DNA of 64,000 nucleotides, taken from positions 1 to 64,000 of the forward strand of contig NZ_JBLZFX010000008.1 in NCBI RefSeq assembly GCF_050753345.1, given 5' to 3'. Below the pieces are notes generated by a model that was given only the letters and a program-made list of their open reading frames with translations, searched no databases and was not told the origin of the DNA. Both the position numbers and the translations under genes were made by a program. Source of the DNA: Alkalinema pantanalense. Its GTDB lineage: Bacteria > Cyanobacteriota > Cyanobacteriia > Leptolyngbyales > Leptolyngbyaceae. This document shows positions 35,136-44,180 of this stretch, piece by piece (the first letter of the stretch is position 1; every line of letters begins with the position of its first letter).

Positions 35136-36464
35136 TTAATCGGCAATCAGTGAGTTCGATCGTGCCTCAGGCATCACTAACACCTTGTCTACTCGGTTCC
35201 CATCCATATCCATGACCTCAAAGCGTAACCCATCCCAAGTAAAGTGATCGGCGGACATGGGAATGCGGCCTAAATACATCACCACAAATCCACCTAGGGT
35301 TTGATAACTGCCGCGATGCTCCCCAGGGAGGTCTTGTTCTTCAAGTTCCAGCAATTCTTTGAACTGATAAATCGGCAGCATTCCGTCCAACAGCCAAGAG
35401 CCATCTTCCCGCTGAATAGCTTGGGGTTCTTCCAGTTCTTCTGCACTGGGCAGATCCCCTACCAATGCTTGCAGGATATCTGTCAGGGTCACCAATCCCT
35501 GGATCACACCATATTCATCCACAACAAAGGCGATTTGATTTCCCGTTTGCTTAAATAATTCCAAGACTTTAAGCGCACGGGTACTTTCCGGTACAAAAAC
35601 AGGTTTTTGAAGGGACTTCGTAAAATCCAGTGGATCGCCATCTAGGGTTTCCATGAGTAAGTCGTAGACTTGGATGACCCCCAATAGGTTGTCGAGTCCA
35701 CCTTGGCAGATGGGAAAGCGAGCATGGGAACCTTCATGCATGGCGCGACGATTTTCTTCGTCTGAGTCGTCTAAATCGAGCCACAAAATGTCTACCCGAG
35801 GCGTCATAATGGCACTAATTCGCCGATCGCCCAGTTGAAACACCCGCTTCATGATGTCTTCTTCGGCCTGTTCGAACATTCCGGCTTCGGTGCCCTGTTC
35901 AATCAGTACCCGAATTTCCTCCTCTGTTACTTGAGGTTCATCGGAAGGGCGGATACCCAAAATTTGCAAAACGACATCCGTGGACTGGCTCAGCAAATAG
36001 ACGATCGGAGCAGCTACCTTTGCAAGTAAACTCATCGGCCCTGCCACCGTTGCAGCAATGCCTTCGGGGGAGTTGAGAGCCAGCCGTTTAGGAACCAATT
36101 CCCCCAAAATGAGGGTGAGATAGGTCACTGTTAAGACTGCCAAACCGAAAGCTAGGCCCTCGCTGTAGGACTTGAGGATCGGAATGTCTTCCAAGATTGG
36201 CTTAAATACCGATGAGAAGACCTGTTCCCCAAATGCCCCAGAAATAATTGCAATTAACGTGATCCCAACTTGGGCTGCTGCCAAAAAGTTATTGGGATTG
36301 TTCGCGAGGTGGAGGGCAGACTTGGCACCTTTGTCGCCTTGATTGGCGGCCTGCTGCAACCGTACTTTTCGGGCAGACACGATCGCCATCTCTGACATCA
36401 CAAACAGGGCATTGGCGATAATCAGCAGCAAAATGATGAGAAAGTTAGTGGCGAAGGAAGACAT
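35136..36464 (-). CDS. CNNM/CBS-domain membrane transporter (hemolysin C/CorC family)
   Basis: A 442-residue protein. The DUF21/CNNM membrane domain covers residues 1-190 (LIILLLIIANALFVMSEMAI at the N-terminus and GELVPKRLALNSPEGIAATV). A CBS pair follows (about 210-335, TPRVDILWLDLDD and VVDEYGVIQGLVTLTDILQA). The CorC/HlyC-associated domain is at 350-430 (DGSWLLDGMLPIYQFKELLE). It is probably an Mg2+ or other cation efflux/transport protein of the plasma membrane. It is a single gene. Confidence 0.92.
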   Translation of the reverse strand: MSSFATNFLIILLLIIANALFVMSEMAIVSARKVRLQQAANQGDKGAKSALHLANNPNNFLAAAQVGITLIAIISGAFGEQVFSSVFKPILEDIPILKSYSEGLAFGLAVLTVTYLTLILGELVPKRLALNSPEGIAATVAGPMSLLAKVAAPIVYLLSQSTDVVLQILGIRPSDEPQVTEEEIRVLIEQGTEAGMFEQAEEDIMKRVFQLGDRRISAIMTPRVDILWLDLDDSDEENRRAMHEGSHARFPICQGGLDNLLGVIQVYDLLMETLDGDPLDFTKSLQKPVFVPESTRALKVLELFKQTGNQIAFVVDEYGVIQGLVTLTDILQALVGDLPSAEELEEPQAIQREDGSWLLDGMLPIYQFKELLELEEQDLPGEHRGSYQTLGGFVVMYLGRIPMSADHFTWDGLRFEVMDMDGNRVDKVLVMPEARSNSLIAD

Positions 36465-36523
36465 GTCCCCTGGGGATAGCGAGAAGATGACTGTCTTAGT
36501 TTATCGGAGAACGCTAAGATCGC

Positions 36524-38404
36524 CTAAAACTCCTCAATCATGGCTTGGATTCCCAGGCTGGTTAAACTTTGCAGCAGTTGTTCCGCCTTGGCTCGATCGC
36601 TGAAGGCTCCGGCTTGCAAGACGGTTTGGCCTCGGGACGTAGTGGTAAAGGCATCGGGAACGATCGTCCGCAACGCCCGCTCATCGGATAGGGGCGCTAC
36701 CACCCGAACGCGCAGAACCGTAGCAGGTGCGCCCGATCGAGTCGGGGGAATGGGCGGACTGCCTGCGCTAGGTCGTGTGCCTCCTCGCCAAACGGGAACC
36801 GCTGCCATATCGCCAACATTACCGAGGGGAATATTAGAACCGGGTACGGGGAGCACATTACTGGGTCGGGGTGCTGGCGTGGCCGTCCAAGCATTAAAGG
36901 TTAGCGGGGCGGGGCTAATAACACTGGGATTAGCAGCGAGGCTGGAAGGTGTGGCCGTGCCTGCGGTAAAGCGATCGCTTTTAGCTTGTTTGGGCAAGGG
37001 GAGCGATCGGCTGCTGGAACTTGTGGGAGCGACGGCAACGGGCACAATCACAGAATTCGGTGGTGGAGTACTCGATCCGTTGCTGGTGGGTACGACTACA
37101 TTGTTGGGCCGAGGGGCGATCGAGATCGGGGTAGCTACAGGTCGTGAAGGTTCGCCGGATGTGGGACGCGAGAAGGTAATTTCCCGTACGGGTTGTTCAG
37201 AGGGGGCTGCTGTTGATGCGATCGCAGGCGATATGGCTGAAGTGGCGACAGGTACAGGAATCGGCGTCGCAGTCGGGCGGGTAGGTGCAGTCGGACGGGT
37301 AGGCAGGGCTGTACTCAACCTCAGCGGTTCTCGGTTCTCTACAGGAACTGCTGCAACGGTAGCCGCGTTCAAATCCAGGCGGCCACTACTGGTGGAGAAC
37401 TGATTTCCCGCCGCTGGAATGATCTGGCTACTGGTTTTGGCATTGACATCGGATTGTCCATTGCTGAGGAATGTATTATTTCCCAAGTCGCCCACCGTGC
37501 CTAAATCCGGTTGAGTATTGGCGATCGCGACTAGGCCGTCCCGCTCGTTGCCATCGATCACATTACCCCGCAGGATCGGGCGGGCATTCCCTTGCACAAC
37601 GACCCCATCTTTGTTTTGGGTAATGCGGTTCCCGATCAGACGGGGGGCAGCATTTTGGGCAACGTTGACGCCAAATCCGGTTTTCTCAAAAATGTTTTCC
37701 CGCAATTCAGGCCGAGAGGTGCCGTAGATTGTGACGCCATTGGCTCCGTTTTCGTAGAAGTAGTTATTTTTCAGAACGGGGGCGCTATTGCCAACGATCG
37801 ACACGCCATCGTGGTCACTGCCTGTAAAGGTGTTGTCGCTGAGGACAGGGCTACTGGACTCGACCCACACCCCGTAGCCTTGGGGTTCAGGGTTGGATAC
37901 CGTGACGCCACGCAGTCCGGCCCGATTCGCTCCCACGATCGCCACATTCTGCCGCCCAAAACTCTTGCTCAGGAAAACCCCGGAACCACGAATGACGATA
38001 TTCTGCCCCCGATCGCGGGGTTCGCCTTGCAGGGTGACACCGGGTTTGAGGTTGATGGGAAAGACTTCCCCATTGGCGGTGCTGTAGGTGCCGGAGGCTA
38101 GGACGATGATGGTATTTGGCTGGGCGAGTTGTAGGGCTTTGGTAATGCTGCGCAGGGGGGATTGGTCGCTACCATTGTTGCCATCGTTGCCCCCCTGGGA
38201 ATTGACAAACAAAAGGTTGTAATCTGCCGCTGGGGTTGCTTGGGCAATTTGGTAAGGGGAGGTGGGAACGGGACTGGCGATCGCGGGTAGGGTATTCAGC
38301 ACGCCTAGCCCTAAGGTTGTCAGGAGACTAACTTGTAAAATCTGCGCAGGACGAGGAACACAGCACAATGGACGATCCAGGTGACGACTAGACTGAGGAG
38401 TCAC
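36524..38404 (-). CDS. Secreted parallel beta-helix (DUF1565/NosD-like) protein with C-terminal SPOR-like motif
   Basis: A 626-residue protein. After an N-terminal export segment (LLTTLGLGVLNTLPAIASP) comes DUF1565 (FVNSQGGNDGNNGSDQSPLRSI). Repeated right-handed beta-helix rungs follow (SSPVLSDNTFTGSDHDGVSI, NSAPVLKNNYFYENGANGVT). A long Pro/Ser/Thr-rich linker (340-560) leads to a C-terminal SPOR-type repeat (GQTVLQAGAFSDRAKAEQLL). SPOR domains bind denuded peptidoglycan, so it may attach to the cell wall. The beta-helix ligand is unknown. Confidence 0.88.
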   Translation of the reverse strand: MTPQSSRHLDRPLCCVPRPAQILQVSLLTTLGLGVLNTLPAIASPVPTSPYQIAQATPAADYNLLFVNSQGGNDGNNGSDQSPLRSITKALQLAQPNTIIVLASGTYSTANGEVFPINLKPGVTLQGEPRDRGQNIVIRGSGVFLSKSFGRQNVAIVGANRAGLRGVTVSNPEPQGYGVWVESSSPVLSDNTFTGSDHDGVSIVGNSAPVLKNNYFYENGANGVTIYGTSRPELRENIFEKTGFGVNVAQNAAPRLIGNRITQNKDGVVVQGNARPILRGNVIDGNERDGLVAIANTQPDLGTVGDLGNNTFLSNGQSDVNAKTSSQIIPAAGNQFSTSSGRLDLNAATVAAVPVENREPLRLSTALPTRPTAPTRPTATPIPVPVATSAISPAIASTAAPSEQPVREITFSRPTSGEPSRPVATPISIAPRPNNVVVPTSNGSSTPPPNSVIVPVAVAPTSSSSRSLPLPKQAKSDRFTAGTATPSSLAANPSVISPAPLTFNAWTATPAPRPSNVLPVPGSNIPLGNVGDMAAVPVWRGGTRPSAGSPPIPPTRSGAPATVLRVRVVAPLSDERALRTIVPDAFTTTSRGQTVLQAGAFSDRAKAEQLLQSLTSLGIQAMIEEF

Positions 38405-38745
38405 GGTAGAAATCTCCTATTCACGGCTTATAGGATTATTGGACTTGTAGCTTACTCGAAATTTCTCGGTCTGATGCACTGGATCTGAACAAATTTTCAG
38501 GACTCGGAAAATTTTTGCAAGGAGCTGAGGATGACCAGGATTTACTAGTAGATAGATGGACGATCGCTGAAATTGTTTCCGTACAGCAATCAGTTGGATC
38601 TGCAAATGCTTTAATAAATCACAGATTCTTGCAGTCCCCTCAGCCAACTCTATGCATTGATCCCCATCATTCCTCTTAAAGGCTGATTTAGGAGCCGAGA
38701 AGTTTTTTTACCGCCGACCAAGACGGACGCAAAGTTGCTGTAGAA
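38405..38745. other. Intergenic region before the xisH remnant
   Basis: A 341-bp gap with no supported gene. A minus-strand frame (38417-38647) is open but lacks a recognisable family. The last ~85 bp hold the decayed start of xisH. Confidence 0.45.
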
Positions 38746-38991
38746 GTGAAAGATTTCGATGGGATGTCTGTGATCAGTGAACTAGAAAAAACGATGGGGC
38801 AGCTTCAGCTTTATCAATGGGCCTTGGAAAAACAGGAGCCAGAGCGCGAATTGTTCTTGGCGGTGAGTCAAGACATCTACATCAAGCATTTCCAAAAGCC
38901 GATTTTTCAGATGGCTGTGCAGCGCAATAAAATCAACCTTTTAGTTTATGAACCCAGTCAGGAGGTCATTCTGCAATGGATCAAACCTTGA
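38661..38991 (+). pseudogene. xisH: Truncated, frameshifted xisH (fdxN-element excision controlling factor)
   Basis: The C-terminal part is clear: VAVEVKDFDGMSVISELEKT, then GQLQLYQWALEKQEPERELF and ILQWIKP at the end. XisH is normally about 138 residues; here the N-terminal ~40 are missing. Just upstream, ADLGAEKFF (38682-38708) is in another frame, separated by a run of seven T (38703-38709). Six T would join the frames as AEKFFTADQDGRKVAVEVK. A TGA at 38658-38660 ends the recognisable part. A GTG at 38746 could still give an 81-residue stub. It overlaps xisI by 16 bp. Confidence 0.75.
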
Positions 38992-39284
38992 GTTATGCAG
39001 ACATTCTAAAAAAGACTGTGCGAGCAGCGGTGGTCAATCAACCCCGATTGCAGGAAATTAAACTCTATTCTGTGTGCGACACTGAGTCTGGTCATTTTTT
39101 GGTTCTGGCAACGGGCTGGGACAAGCAACGTTGGATGGACACCATCTTGTTTCATGCTCGTTTGGTGGGGCAGCAAATCTTTATTGAGGAAGATAACTTT
39201 GAGGAGAGCTTAACTCAAGTGCTCATTGCGAGTGGAGTTAGAAAAGAGGATATACGGCACGAGGATCTCAGGGCTACGGCATAA
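38976..39284 (+). CDS. xisI: XisI (fdxN-element excision controlling factor-like)
   Basis: An intact 102-residue XisI-family protein (MDQTLSYADILKKTVRAAVV). The family core TGWDKQRWMDTILFHARLVG and the FIEEDNFEESLTQVLIASGV tail are present. XisH/XisI were first linked to excision of the Anabaena fdxN element, but pairs are widespread in cyanobacteria without such elements. Its start overlaps the damaged xisH by 16 bp. With xisH broken, the pair is probably non-functional. Confidence 0.9.
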   Translation: MDQTLSYADILKKTVRAAVVNQPRLQEIKLYSVCDTESGHFLVLATGWDKQRWMDTILFHARLVGQQIFIEEDNFEESLTQVLIASGVRKEDIRHEDLRATA

Positions 39285-39343
39285 AGTCCCTAGCCACCGC
39301 TCAAGGGACACGTTACGATGATTGAGGTTTTTCGAAGGTTCCC

Positions 39344-40423
39344 ATGAGTTCTGCTGCGCTGTATCGCATTCTGGACGCCAATCTCGATCGCGCCCGTGAA
39401 GGGTTGCGAGTGGTGGAGGAATGGTGTCGCTTTGGCCTCAATCAGGCGGCGTTGACGGAGCAATGTAAGGCGATGCGGCAGGAATTGGCCCAGTGGCACC
39501 TACCGGAATTTCGGGCAGCGCGAAATACGCCGGGGGATCTGGGAACCCAGATGACCCATCCCCAGGAGGCCAAGCGGGACAGTATTGCCCAGGTTTTGCA
39601 GGCGAATTTGTGCCGAATTGAAGAATCGCTGCGGGTACTGGAGGAATACGGCAAGGTGCATAGTGCCGAAATGGGCGCTGCCATGAAGCAAATGCGCTAC
39701 AAAATCTATACCTTGGATAGTCAGTTGCAAGCTAGCTCACAAGCTAGTCCTTTACAAACTCAGACATTAGAGACGTTACCGGAACTGCCAACCATGACGC
39801 TTTCCCGCCACGATCGCCTCCACCAAGCACAACTGTACTTAGTGACTTCGCCGTCCGATCGCTTAGTTGAGGTGGTGGAATCTGCGCTGAAAGGCGGGCT
39901 GACGTTAGTGCAGTACCGCGATAAAAATACCGATGATGGATTGCGGTTCGATCGGGCAAAGCAGTTAAAAGCGCTCTGTCAACAATACGGTGCCTTGTTT
40001 ATTGTCAACGATCGGGTGGATTTGGCTTTGGCGGTAGATGCGGATGGGGTGCATTTGGGCCAACAGGATTTGCCCTATGAAGTGGCACGGCAGATCCTGG
40101 GGCCGGATAAAGTTATTGGCCGATCGACGACGAATCCCGAGGAATTTGCCAAGGCGATGCAGGAAGGAGCCGATTACATTGGCGTTGGCCCGGTGCATGA
40201 AACGCCGACGAAAGCCGGGAAAGCCGCTGCCGGATATGACTATGTGCACTATGCCTCTGAGAATTGTGCGATTCCTTGGTTTGCGATCGGGGGGATTGAT
40301 CTAAGTAATGTGCAAGCAGTCGTTGATGCGGGGGCGCGGCGGGTTTCTGTGGTACGAGCCGTGATGGAAGCGGAGAACCCTCAGGTCATGACCCAGCAAT
40401 TCCTCGATCGATTAATGGCCTAA
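39344..40423 (+). CDS. thiE: Thiamine phosphate synthase with cyanobacterial N-terminal domain
   Basis: A 359-residue protein. The N-terminal helical domain (1-130, LYRILDANLDRAREGLRVVE and RIEESLRVLEEYGKV) is the extension found on cyanobacterial ThiE. The ThiE TIM barrel starts near 165 with QLYLVTSPSDRLVEVVESAL, VQYRDKNTDDGLRFDRAKQL, FIVNDRVDLALAVDADGVHL and GVGPVHETPTK. It joins HMP-PP and thiazole phosphate to thiamine phosphate. thiS lies 1.4 kb downstream with cpcL in between. No TPP riboswitch was seen in the short leader. Confidence 0.95.
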   Translation: MSSAALYRILDANLDRAREGLRVVEEWCRFGLNQAALTEQCKAMRQELAQWHLPEFRAARNTPGDLGTQMTHPQEAKRDSIAQVLQANLCRIEESLRVLEEYGKVHSAEMGAAMKQMRYKIYTLDSQLQASSQASPLQTQTLETLPELPTMTLSRHDRLHQAQLYLVTSPSDRLVEVVESALKGGLTLVQYRDKNTDDGLRFDRAKQLKALCQQYGALFIVNDRVDLALAVDADGVHLGQQDLPYEVARQILGPDKVIGRSTTNPEEFAKAMQEGADYIGVGPVHETPTKAGKAAAGYDYVHYASENCAIPWFAIGGIDLSNVQAVVDAGARRVSVVRAVMEAENPQVMTQQFLDRLMA

Positions 40424-40785
40424 GGGCTGGTGAATGACCGTGAGATTGTTGGGTGTTTGTAGGATGATCGCGGGGTTTTTCTAGTTCTCCTAGTTGTTCC
40501 TGTGGTGGCAGATTCAGGTTGGACTACTGCGAACTTTATAATTGAGATTGAGTTGCATCTATTGAGGCAAACTGTCAAGTGTGAAGTTTCTTGATCAAGA
40601 TATTACAGTTCATTTCTGAATTATGGAAGTGGTAATTCGATCGCCTAGCCTAGGATCGAACTAAGCTTTTTTACCTATTGACGAGCAACTGACGAAGTAA
40701 CAAACCAGTATAAATTTTTGTTACTTTATTGAGACTTGCTTTCGATAGGGCATGGTGTGAATGATCTGTTAGGAGAATTTTTGCA
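40424..40785. other. Upstream region of cpcL
   Basis: A 362-bp gap. CGATC-g-CCTAG and CTAGG-ATCG around 40636-40657, followed 8 nt later by CTTTTTT, may form a weak terminator for thiE. The remainder should contain the cpcL promoter. Confidence 0.4.
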
Positions 40786-41538
40786 ATGTCCCTTCCTTTG
40801 CTTGAGTACGCGCCTTCTTCTCAAAATCAACGGGTTGCAGGCTTTGAAGTCCCAGGTGATGAACAGGCTTGGGCTTTCAGCGCGGATGCAATTTTGAGTG
40901 CTGCTGAGATGGATGCGGTTATCCAGGCTGCCTATCGTCAAATCTTGAATGAACAACAGATGACGAGTAGTTCGCGGATTCCCTATCTGGAGTCGCAACT
41001 GCGTTCTGGCCAAATCACAGTTCGGGAGTTTATTCGGGGGTTGGCCACTTCTGAGGTCTTCCGTACCCGCAATTACGACACGAACAATAACTATCGCTTT
41101 GTGCAAATGTGCATCCAGCGGCTACTGGGTCGGGAAGTTTACAACGATCGGGAAAAATTTGCCTGGTCTACGGTACTGGCTACCAAGGGACTCAATGGCT
41201 TTATTAGCGATCTGTTGGAGTCTGAAGAATATCTGACAAACTTTGGCGATCACACCGTGCCCTTTCAACGCCGTCGAGTGGTGCAGCAGCGCACCACTGG
41301 AGATCTTCCCTTTGCACGGATGGCTCGCTACGACGAATTCCACTTGGCGCAATTGCCGAAGACGAGTGCCTATGCTGTGTCTGCGAGCACCTATCGGGTG
41401 ACGAATATTGGTCGGGCCGATCGTTGGGCATGGCAACAGGGAGCCAATAACCGTTATGCCCAGATTTGGTATGGCATCATTCTTGCCAGTGTTGGCTGCC
41501 TGAGCTTGCCCCTGTTAGGGTTGATTTTTGGCTGGTAG
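40786..41538 (+). CDS. cpcL: CpcL-type (CpcG2) phycobilisome rod linker with C-terminal membrane helix
   Basis: A 250-residue linker. The N-terminal Pfam00427 linker domain (about 15-165) reads LLEYAPSSQNQRVAGFEVPG, AYRQILNEQQMTSSSRIPYL, SQLRSGQITVREFIRGLATS and FVQMCIQRLLGREVYNDREK. In place of a soluble core-binding end, the C-terminus is a hydrophobic helix (YAQIWYGIILASVGCLSLPL to GLIFGW). That tail is the hallmark of CpcL/CpcG2, which ties phycocyanin rods to the thylakoid membrane and feeds photosystem I. A strong terminator follows at 41624-41657. It stands apart from other phycobilisome genes. Confidence 0.93.
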   Translation: MSLPLLEYAPSSQNQRVAGFEVPGDEQAWAFSADAILSAAEMDAVIQAAYRQILNEQQMTSSSRIPYLESQLRSGQITVREFIRGLATSEVFRTRNYDTNNNYRFVQMCIQRLLGREVYNDREKFAWSTVLATKGLNGFISDLLESEEYLTNFGDHTVPFQRRRVVQQRTTGDLPFARMARYDEFHLAQLPKTSAYAVSASTYRVTNIGRADRWAWQQGANNRYAQIWYGIILASVGCLSLPLLGLIFGW

Positions 41539-41623
41539 CTAGTGTTTGGCTAGTCATTGTTGCGAGTTGCAGCAATTGTAGTGATTTCAAAGTTTTTCAA
41601 GCAAGTTTGCCCTCTCAACTTCT

Positions 41624-41657
41624 AGCAACCAGACACTATCCACCTGGTTGCTTTTTT
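41624..41657 (+). terminator. Rho-independent terminator of cpcL
   Basis: AGCAACCAG (41624-41632) and CTGGTTGCT (41644-41652) form a perfect 9-bp stem with an 11-nt loop, followed by a T-run. Confidence 0.9.
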
Positions 41658-41732
41658 GTTGTGTGGAATTGTCGAGAGATTGAGGAAAGCCACCGCCAGT
41701 CAGGCCCGGAAGATTGTAGGCTGGAAAAGCTA

Positions 41733-41767
41733 TTTGCAAGCTGAGTTGTTTGCAAGCTGAGTTGTTT
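41733..41767. repeat. Tandem duplication upstream of thiS
   Basis: TTTGCAAGCTGAGTTG occurs twice head to tail, just upstream of the thiS leader. Confidence 0.7.
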
Positions 41768-41821
41768 GTAAACGGATGCGATCGCAGATTGCAGTCTGAA
41801 ATTTTGAACGGTGGGAATTTC

Positions 41822-42031
41822 ATGGAAACAATTACCTTACAAATCAACGGTGAAGCCAAATCTTGCCCCCCTAAGCTGAATTTGCCGCAGTTGTTGGAAT
41901 ATTTGGGCATGAATCCCCGTTTGGTGGCCGTGGAATACAACGGTGAAATTTTGCATCGTCAGTTTTGGGAAAATACAGAAGTGCAGGCGGGCGATCGCTT
42001 GGAAGTGGTGACGATCGTGGGAGGGGGCTAG
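41822..42031 (+). CDS. thiS: Sulfur carrier protein ThiS
   Basis: The ATG at 41822 (METITLQINGEAKSCPPKLN) gives the standard length of 69 residues; an upstream in-frame start adds 24 unusual residues. It is a ubiquitin-fold protein ending in the required Gly-Gly (VEVVTIVGGG-type tail). The C-terminal Gly is adenylated and thiocarboxylated to donate sulfur for the thiazole ring of thiamine. It lies downstream of thiE and cpcL. Confidence 0.95.
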   Translation: METITLQINGEAKSCPPKLNLPQLLEYLGMNPRLVAVEYNGEILHRQFWENTEVQAGDRLEVVTIVGGG

Positions 42032-42223
42032 GGTTTGGGTCTACAGTCATTGTTCGCTATCGATTGCTCAAGCCAGGGTGGGATCGGGAATCCCGACCTC
42101 AAGTCACGCCGGGTTCGCATTCCCGAACGGAGGCGCAAACGATAAAGTAGAAAGAGCGAAGCATGTCGTCTCATCCGGTCAGCCCGCCTGAGCCATGCGA
42201 CCTAACTTCTGCGAGATGCTGCT

Positions 42224-43189
42224 ATGAAAACTCGATTGACTCATTTACTGAAACCCCTTTTGAAACCGATTCTCGCGATCGCATTGATCTTTACTCTATT
42301 CTTTGGAGCGGTGGATCAAGCCCAAGCGGCGAGCTATGGTGGACGGATTGGTGGGGGATCTTTTCGATCTGCCCCTAGCCGAACCTACAGCGCACCCCGT
42401 TCCTACGGTGGCGGCTATGGCGGCGGTGGTGGTTACTATGGTGGCGGTGGCAGCAGTTTCTTCTTCTTCCCTTCGCCGTGGATGTTTTTCTGGGGCGGCG
42501 GCGGTGCCTTTGGCGGTCTGTTCACCGTGCTGATTTTCGTCGCGATCGCGAACTTTGCGTTTCGTGCCCTGCGCAATGCCCAGTCCGGTGAAGGCGATAG
42601 CTTGGGTGGATCTACCCTCTCGGTGACCAAGCTGCAAGTAGGACTGTTGGCCCAAGCACGGGAGTTGCAAGCCGACCTCAATCGCATTGCCCAACGGGCA
42701 GATACCAGTTCCAATGCTGGCTTGGCGCAAGTGTTGCAGGAGTCCACACTGTCGTTGCTGCGGCACCCGGAATACTGGGTCTATGCAGGTGGAGAAACGA
42801 AAAATGCAGGACTGACAGCGGCGGAAGCGGAATTTAACCGCATGGCCCTGGCGGAACGGAGTAAGTTTAAGGGCGAGTCGCTTTCCAATGTGAGTGGACA
42901 GTTGAAGCAAGCGGATAGTAGTTCCCTGACCGTTGCCCAGAAGGGAGAGCTTGCAACCCAAGCACCGGGGGAATATATTGTGGTGACCCTGGTGGTAGGG
43001 GCGGAAGGTAAAGTTGATTTACCGAAGATTACCAGCGCAGATGATGTGCGGAAGGCATTGAGTGTATTAGGAAGTGTCTCGAGCGATCGCTTAATGGCCT
43101 TAGAAGTACTGTGGACGCCACAGGCAGACGGGGATGTCTTCACTAGTGATGACATGATTGTCAGCTATCCCACGTTGAAGCTGGTGTAA
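42224..43189 (+). CDS. DUF1517 membrane protein
   Basis: A 321-residue protein. An N-terminal hydrophobic segment (LLKPILAIALIFTLFFGAVD) may be a signal anchor, followed by a Gly/Ser/Tyr-rich stretch (RSYGGGYGGGGGYYGGGGSS). A TM helix (FGGLFTVLIFVAIANFAFRA) and the soluble DUF1517 domain (LGGSTLSVTKLQVGLLAQAR to the end) complete it. DUF1517 proteins occur in cyanobacteria and plastids; the role is not settled. A terminator follows. Confidence 0.9.
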   Translation: MKTRLTHLLKPLLKPILAIALIFTLFFGAVDQAQAASYGGRIGGGSFRSAPSRTYSAPRSYGGGYGGGGGYYGGGGSSFFFFPSPWMFFWGGGGAFGGLFTVLIFVAIANFAFRALRNAQSGEGDSLGGSTLSVTKLQVGLLAQARELQADLNRIAQRADTSSNAGLAQVLQESTLSLLRHPEYWVYAGGETKNAGLTAAEAEFNRMALAERSKFKGESLSNVSGQLKQADSSSLTVAQKGELATQAPGEYIVVTLVVGAEGKVDLPKITSADDVRKALSVLGSVSSDRLMALEVLWTPQADGDVFTSDDMIVSYPTLKLV

Positions 43190-43210
43190 GTTAGATTGTT
43201 TTACGGAGAT

Positions 43211-43241
43211 GGGATGCGTTTTCAATAGCGCATCCTTTTTT
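43211..43241 (+). terminator. Rho-independent terminator of the DUF1517 gene
   Basis: GGATGCG and CGCATCC form a 7-bp stem with a 10-nt loop, followed by TTTTTT. It lies 20 bp beyond the stop codon. Confidence 0.88.
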
Positions 43242-43564
43242 GTTCACTAAAATCCATTGAGTTTATTTTTGATTGTTTGTTATAGCTGTAGCCAAAATTG
43301 TGAGGATGATCATCTTTTTGAAAAAGGAGACTTTAAGATAATTTGACCGATTCCCCCTTAATAAGCAGGATAGGGGGGATGGAATCTGTCGCATCAATAG
43401 AATCAATTAGATATCACTTGGATATTACTGTCCCAAACTCATTGGTTATAGCTATATTAAAATTGAATGATTCTATAAGTTTTTATTTGACATTGATAAA
43501 TCAATAACGATTTCTGTTTTTTGAACTATTGAAAATTGATTGACCTCAATTGTTCTGGATTGCT
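43242..43564. other. AT-rich intergenic region with a degenerate dispersed repeat
   Basis: A CCCCCTTAATAAG...AGGATAGGGGGGAT stretch near 43349-43380 is a decayed relative of the repeat at 15732-15880. The rest is AT-rich. No gene is seen. Confidence 0.5.
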
Positions 43565-43993
43565 ATGGATAATGCACATTTGGGAATTGCCTTGCTGTCA
43601 TTGGGGGGGATCGCAACGATCGGCGCGGGATCGCTATTCTGGGCTTATAAAGGCGCAGGCAGTGTGGCTGTCCTGTTCCTAGAAGTGATGCCAGCACCGC
43701 AAGGTTTGCCCGATGCTATCCATTATTTATTTCAGACTGGGGTGAGTGCCTACTGTGCAGGCAATTATCGGCGTGCCCTGGATGCGTTTAATCAAGTGCT
43801 GCAAATCCAGGCTGATTTGGCCGAGGCGTTCCACGATCGGGGGCTCTGTCTGGCCAATCTACGGCAGGACGATCAAGCAACTCGTAGTTTTGTTAGGGCG
43901 GCGGAGTTGTATCTAGTCCAAAACGATTGGCCATCAGCCGAGCTTGTGAAACAGCATTTAAGGGCGCTGAAGCAGCGCAAGCAGGCAAAATAA
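43565..43993 (+). CDS. Small TPR protein with N-terminal membrane anchor
   Basis: A 142-residue protein from the ATG at 43565 (MDNAHLGIALLSLGGIATIG; a TTG at 43550 is also possible). One N-terminal TM helix is followed by two TPR-like units (LFQTGVSAYCAGNYRRALDA and AEAFHDRGLCLANLRQDDQA). The C-terminus is basic (LRALKQRKQAK). It is likely a thylakoid- or plasma-membrane-anchored scaffold; no partner is suggested by context. Confidence 0.8.
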   Translation: MDNAHLGIALLSLGGIATIGAGSLFWAYKGAGSVAVLFLEVMPAPQGLPDAIHYLFQTGVSAYCAGNYRRALDAFNQVLQIQADLAEAFHDRGLCLANLRQDDQATRSFVRAAELYLVQNDWPSAELVKQHLRALKQRKQAK

Positions 43994-44180
43994 TCGCCGT
44001 GCTGTTTGGCTAGGGTGACTGAAACGGTTCTGGAATGGCCTGTTGAGGGCTGGCTAGGAGATTGCTAGATTACTGAGTAAGGAGACGACTGAGTAAGGAG
44101 ACCAGCTTAGGCTACTCTATAACAACGTCTCCTCACAACAGCGTCCTTCCTCGGTTCCCTGATGGGTAACTCCTCTGAAT

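Noticed and set aside
36540..37403. Plus-strand frame of 287 codons rich in Gly, Ala, Arg
   Set aside because: Antisense to the Pro/Ser/Thr-rich linker of the beta-helix protein; no motif.
38417..38647. Minus-strand frame of 76 codons between the beta-helix gene and xisH
   Set aside because: No recognisable family and no good ribosome binding site; could be a real small gene but not supported.
39285..39343. Possible TPP riboswitch upstream of thiE
   Set aside because: The 59-bp gap is too short and lacks the conserved TPP-box pattern.
42296..42961. Minus-strand frame of 221 codons
   Set aside because: Antisense to the DUF1517 gene; no start signal or motif.
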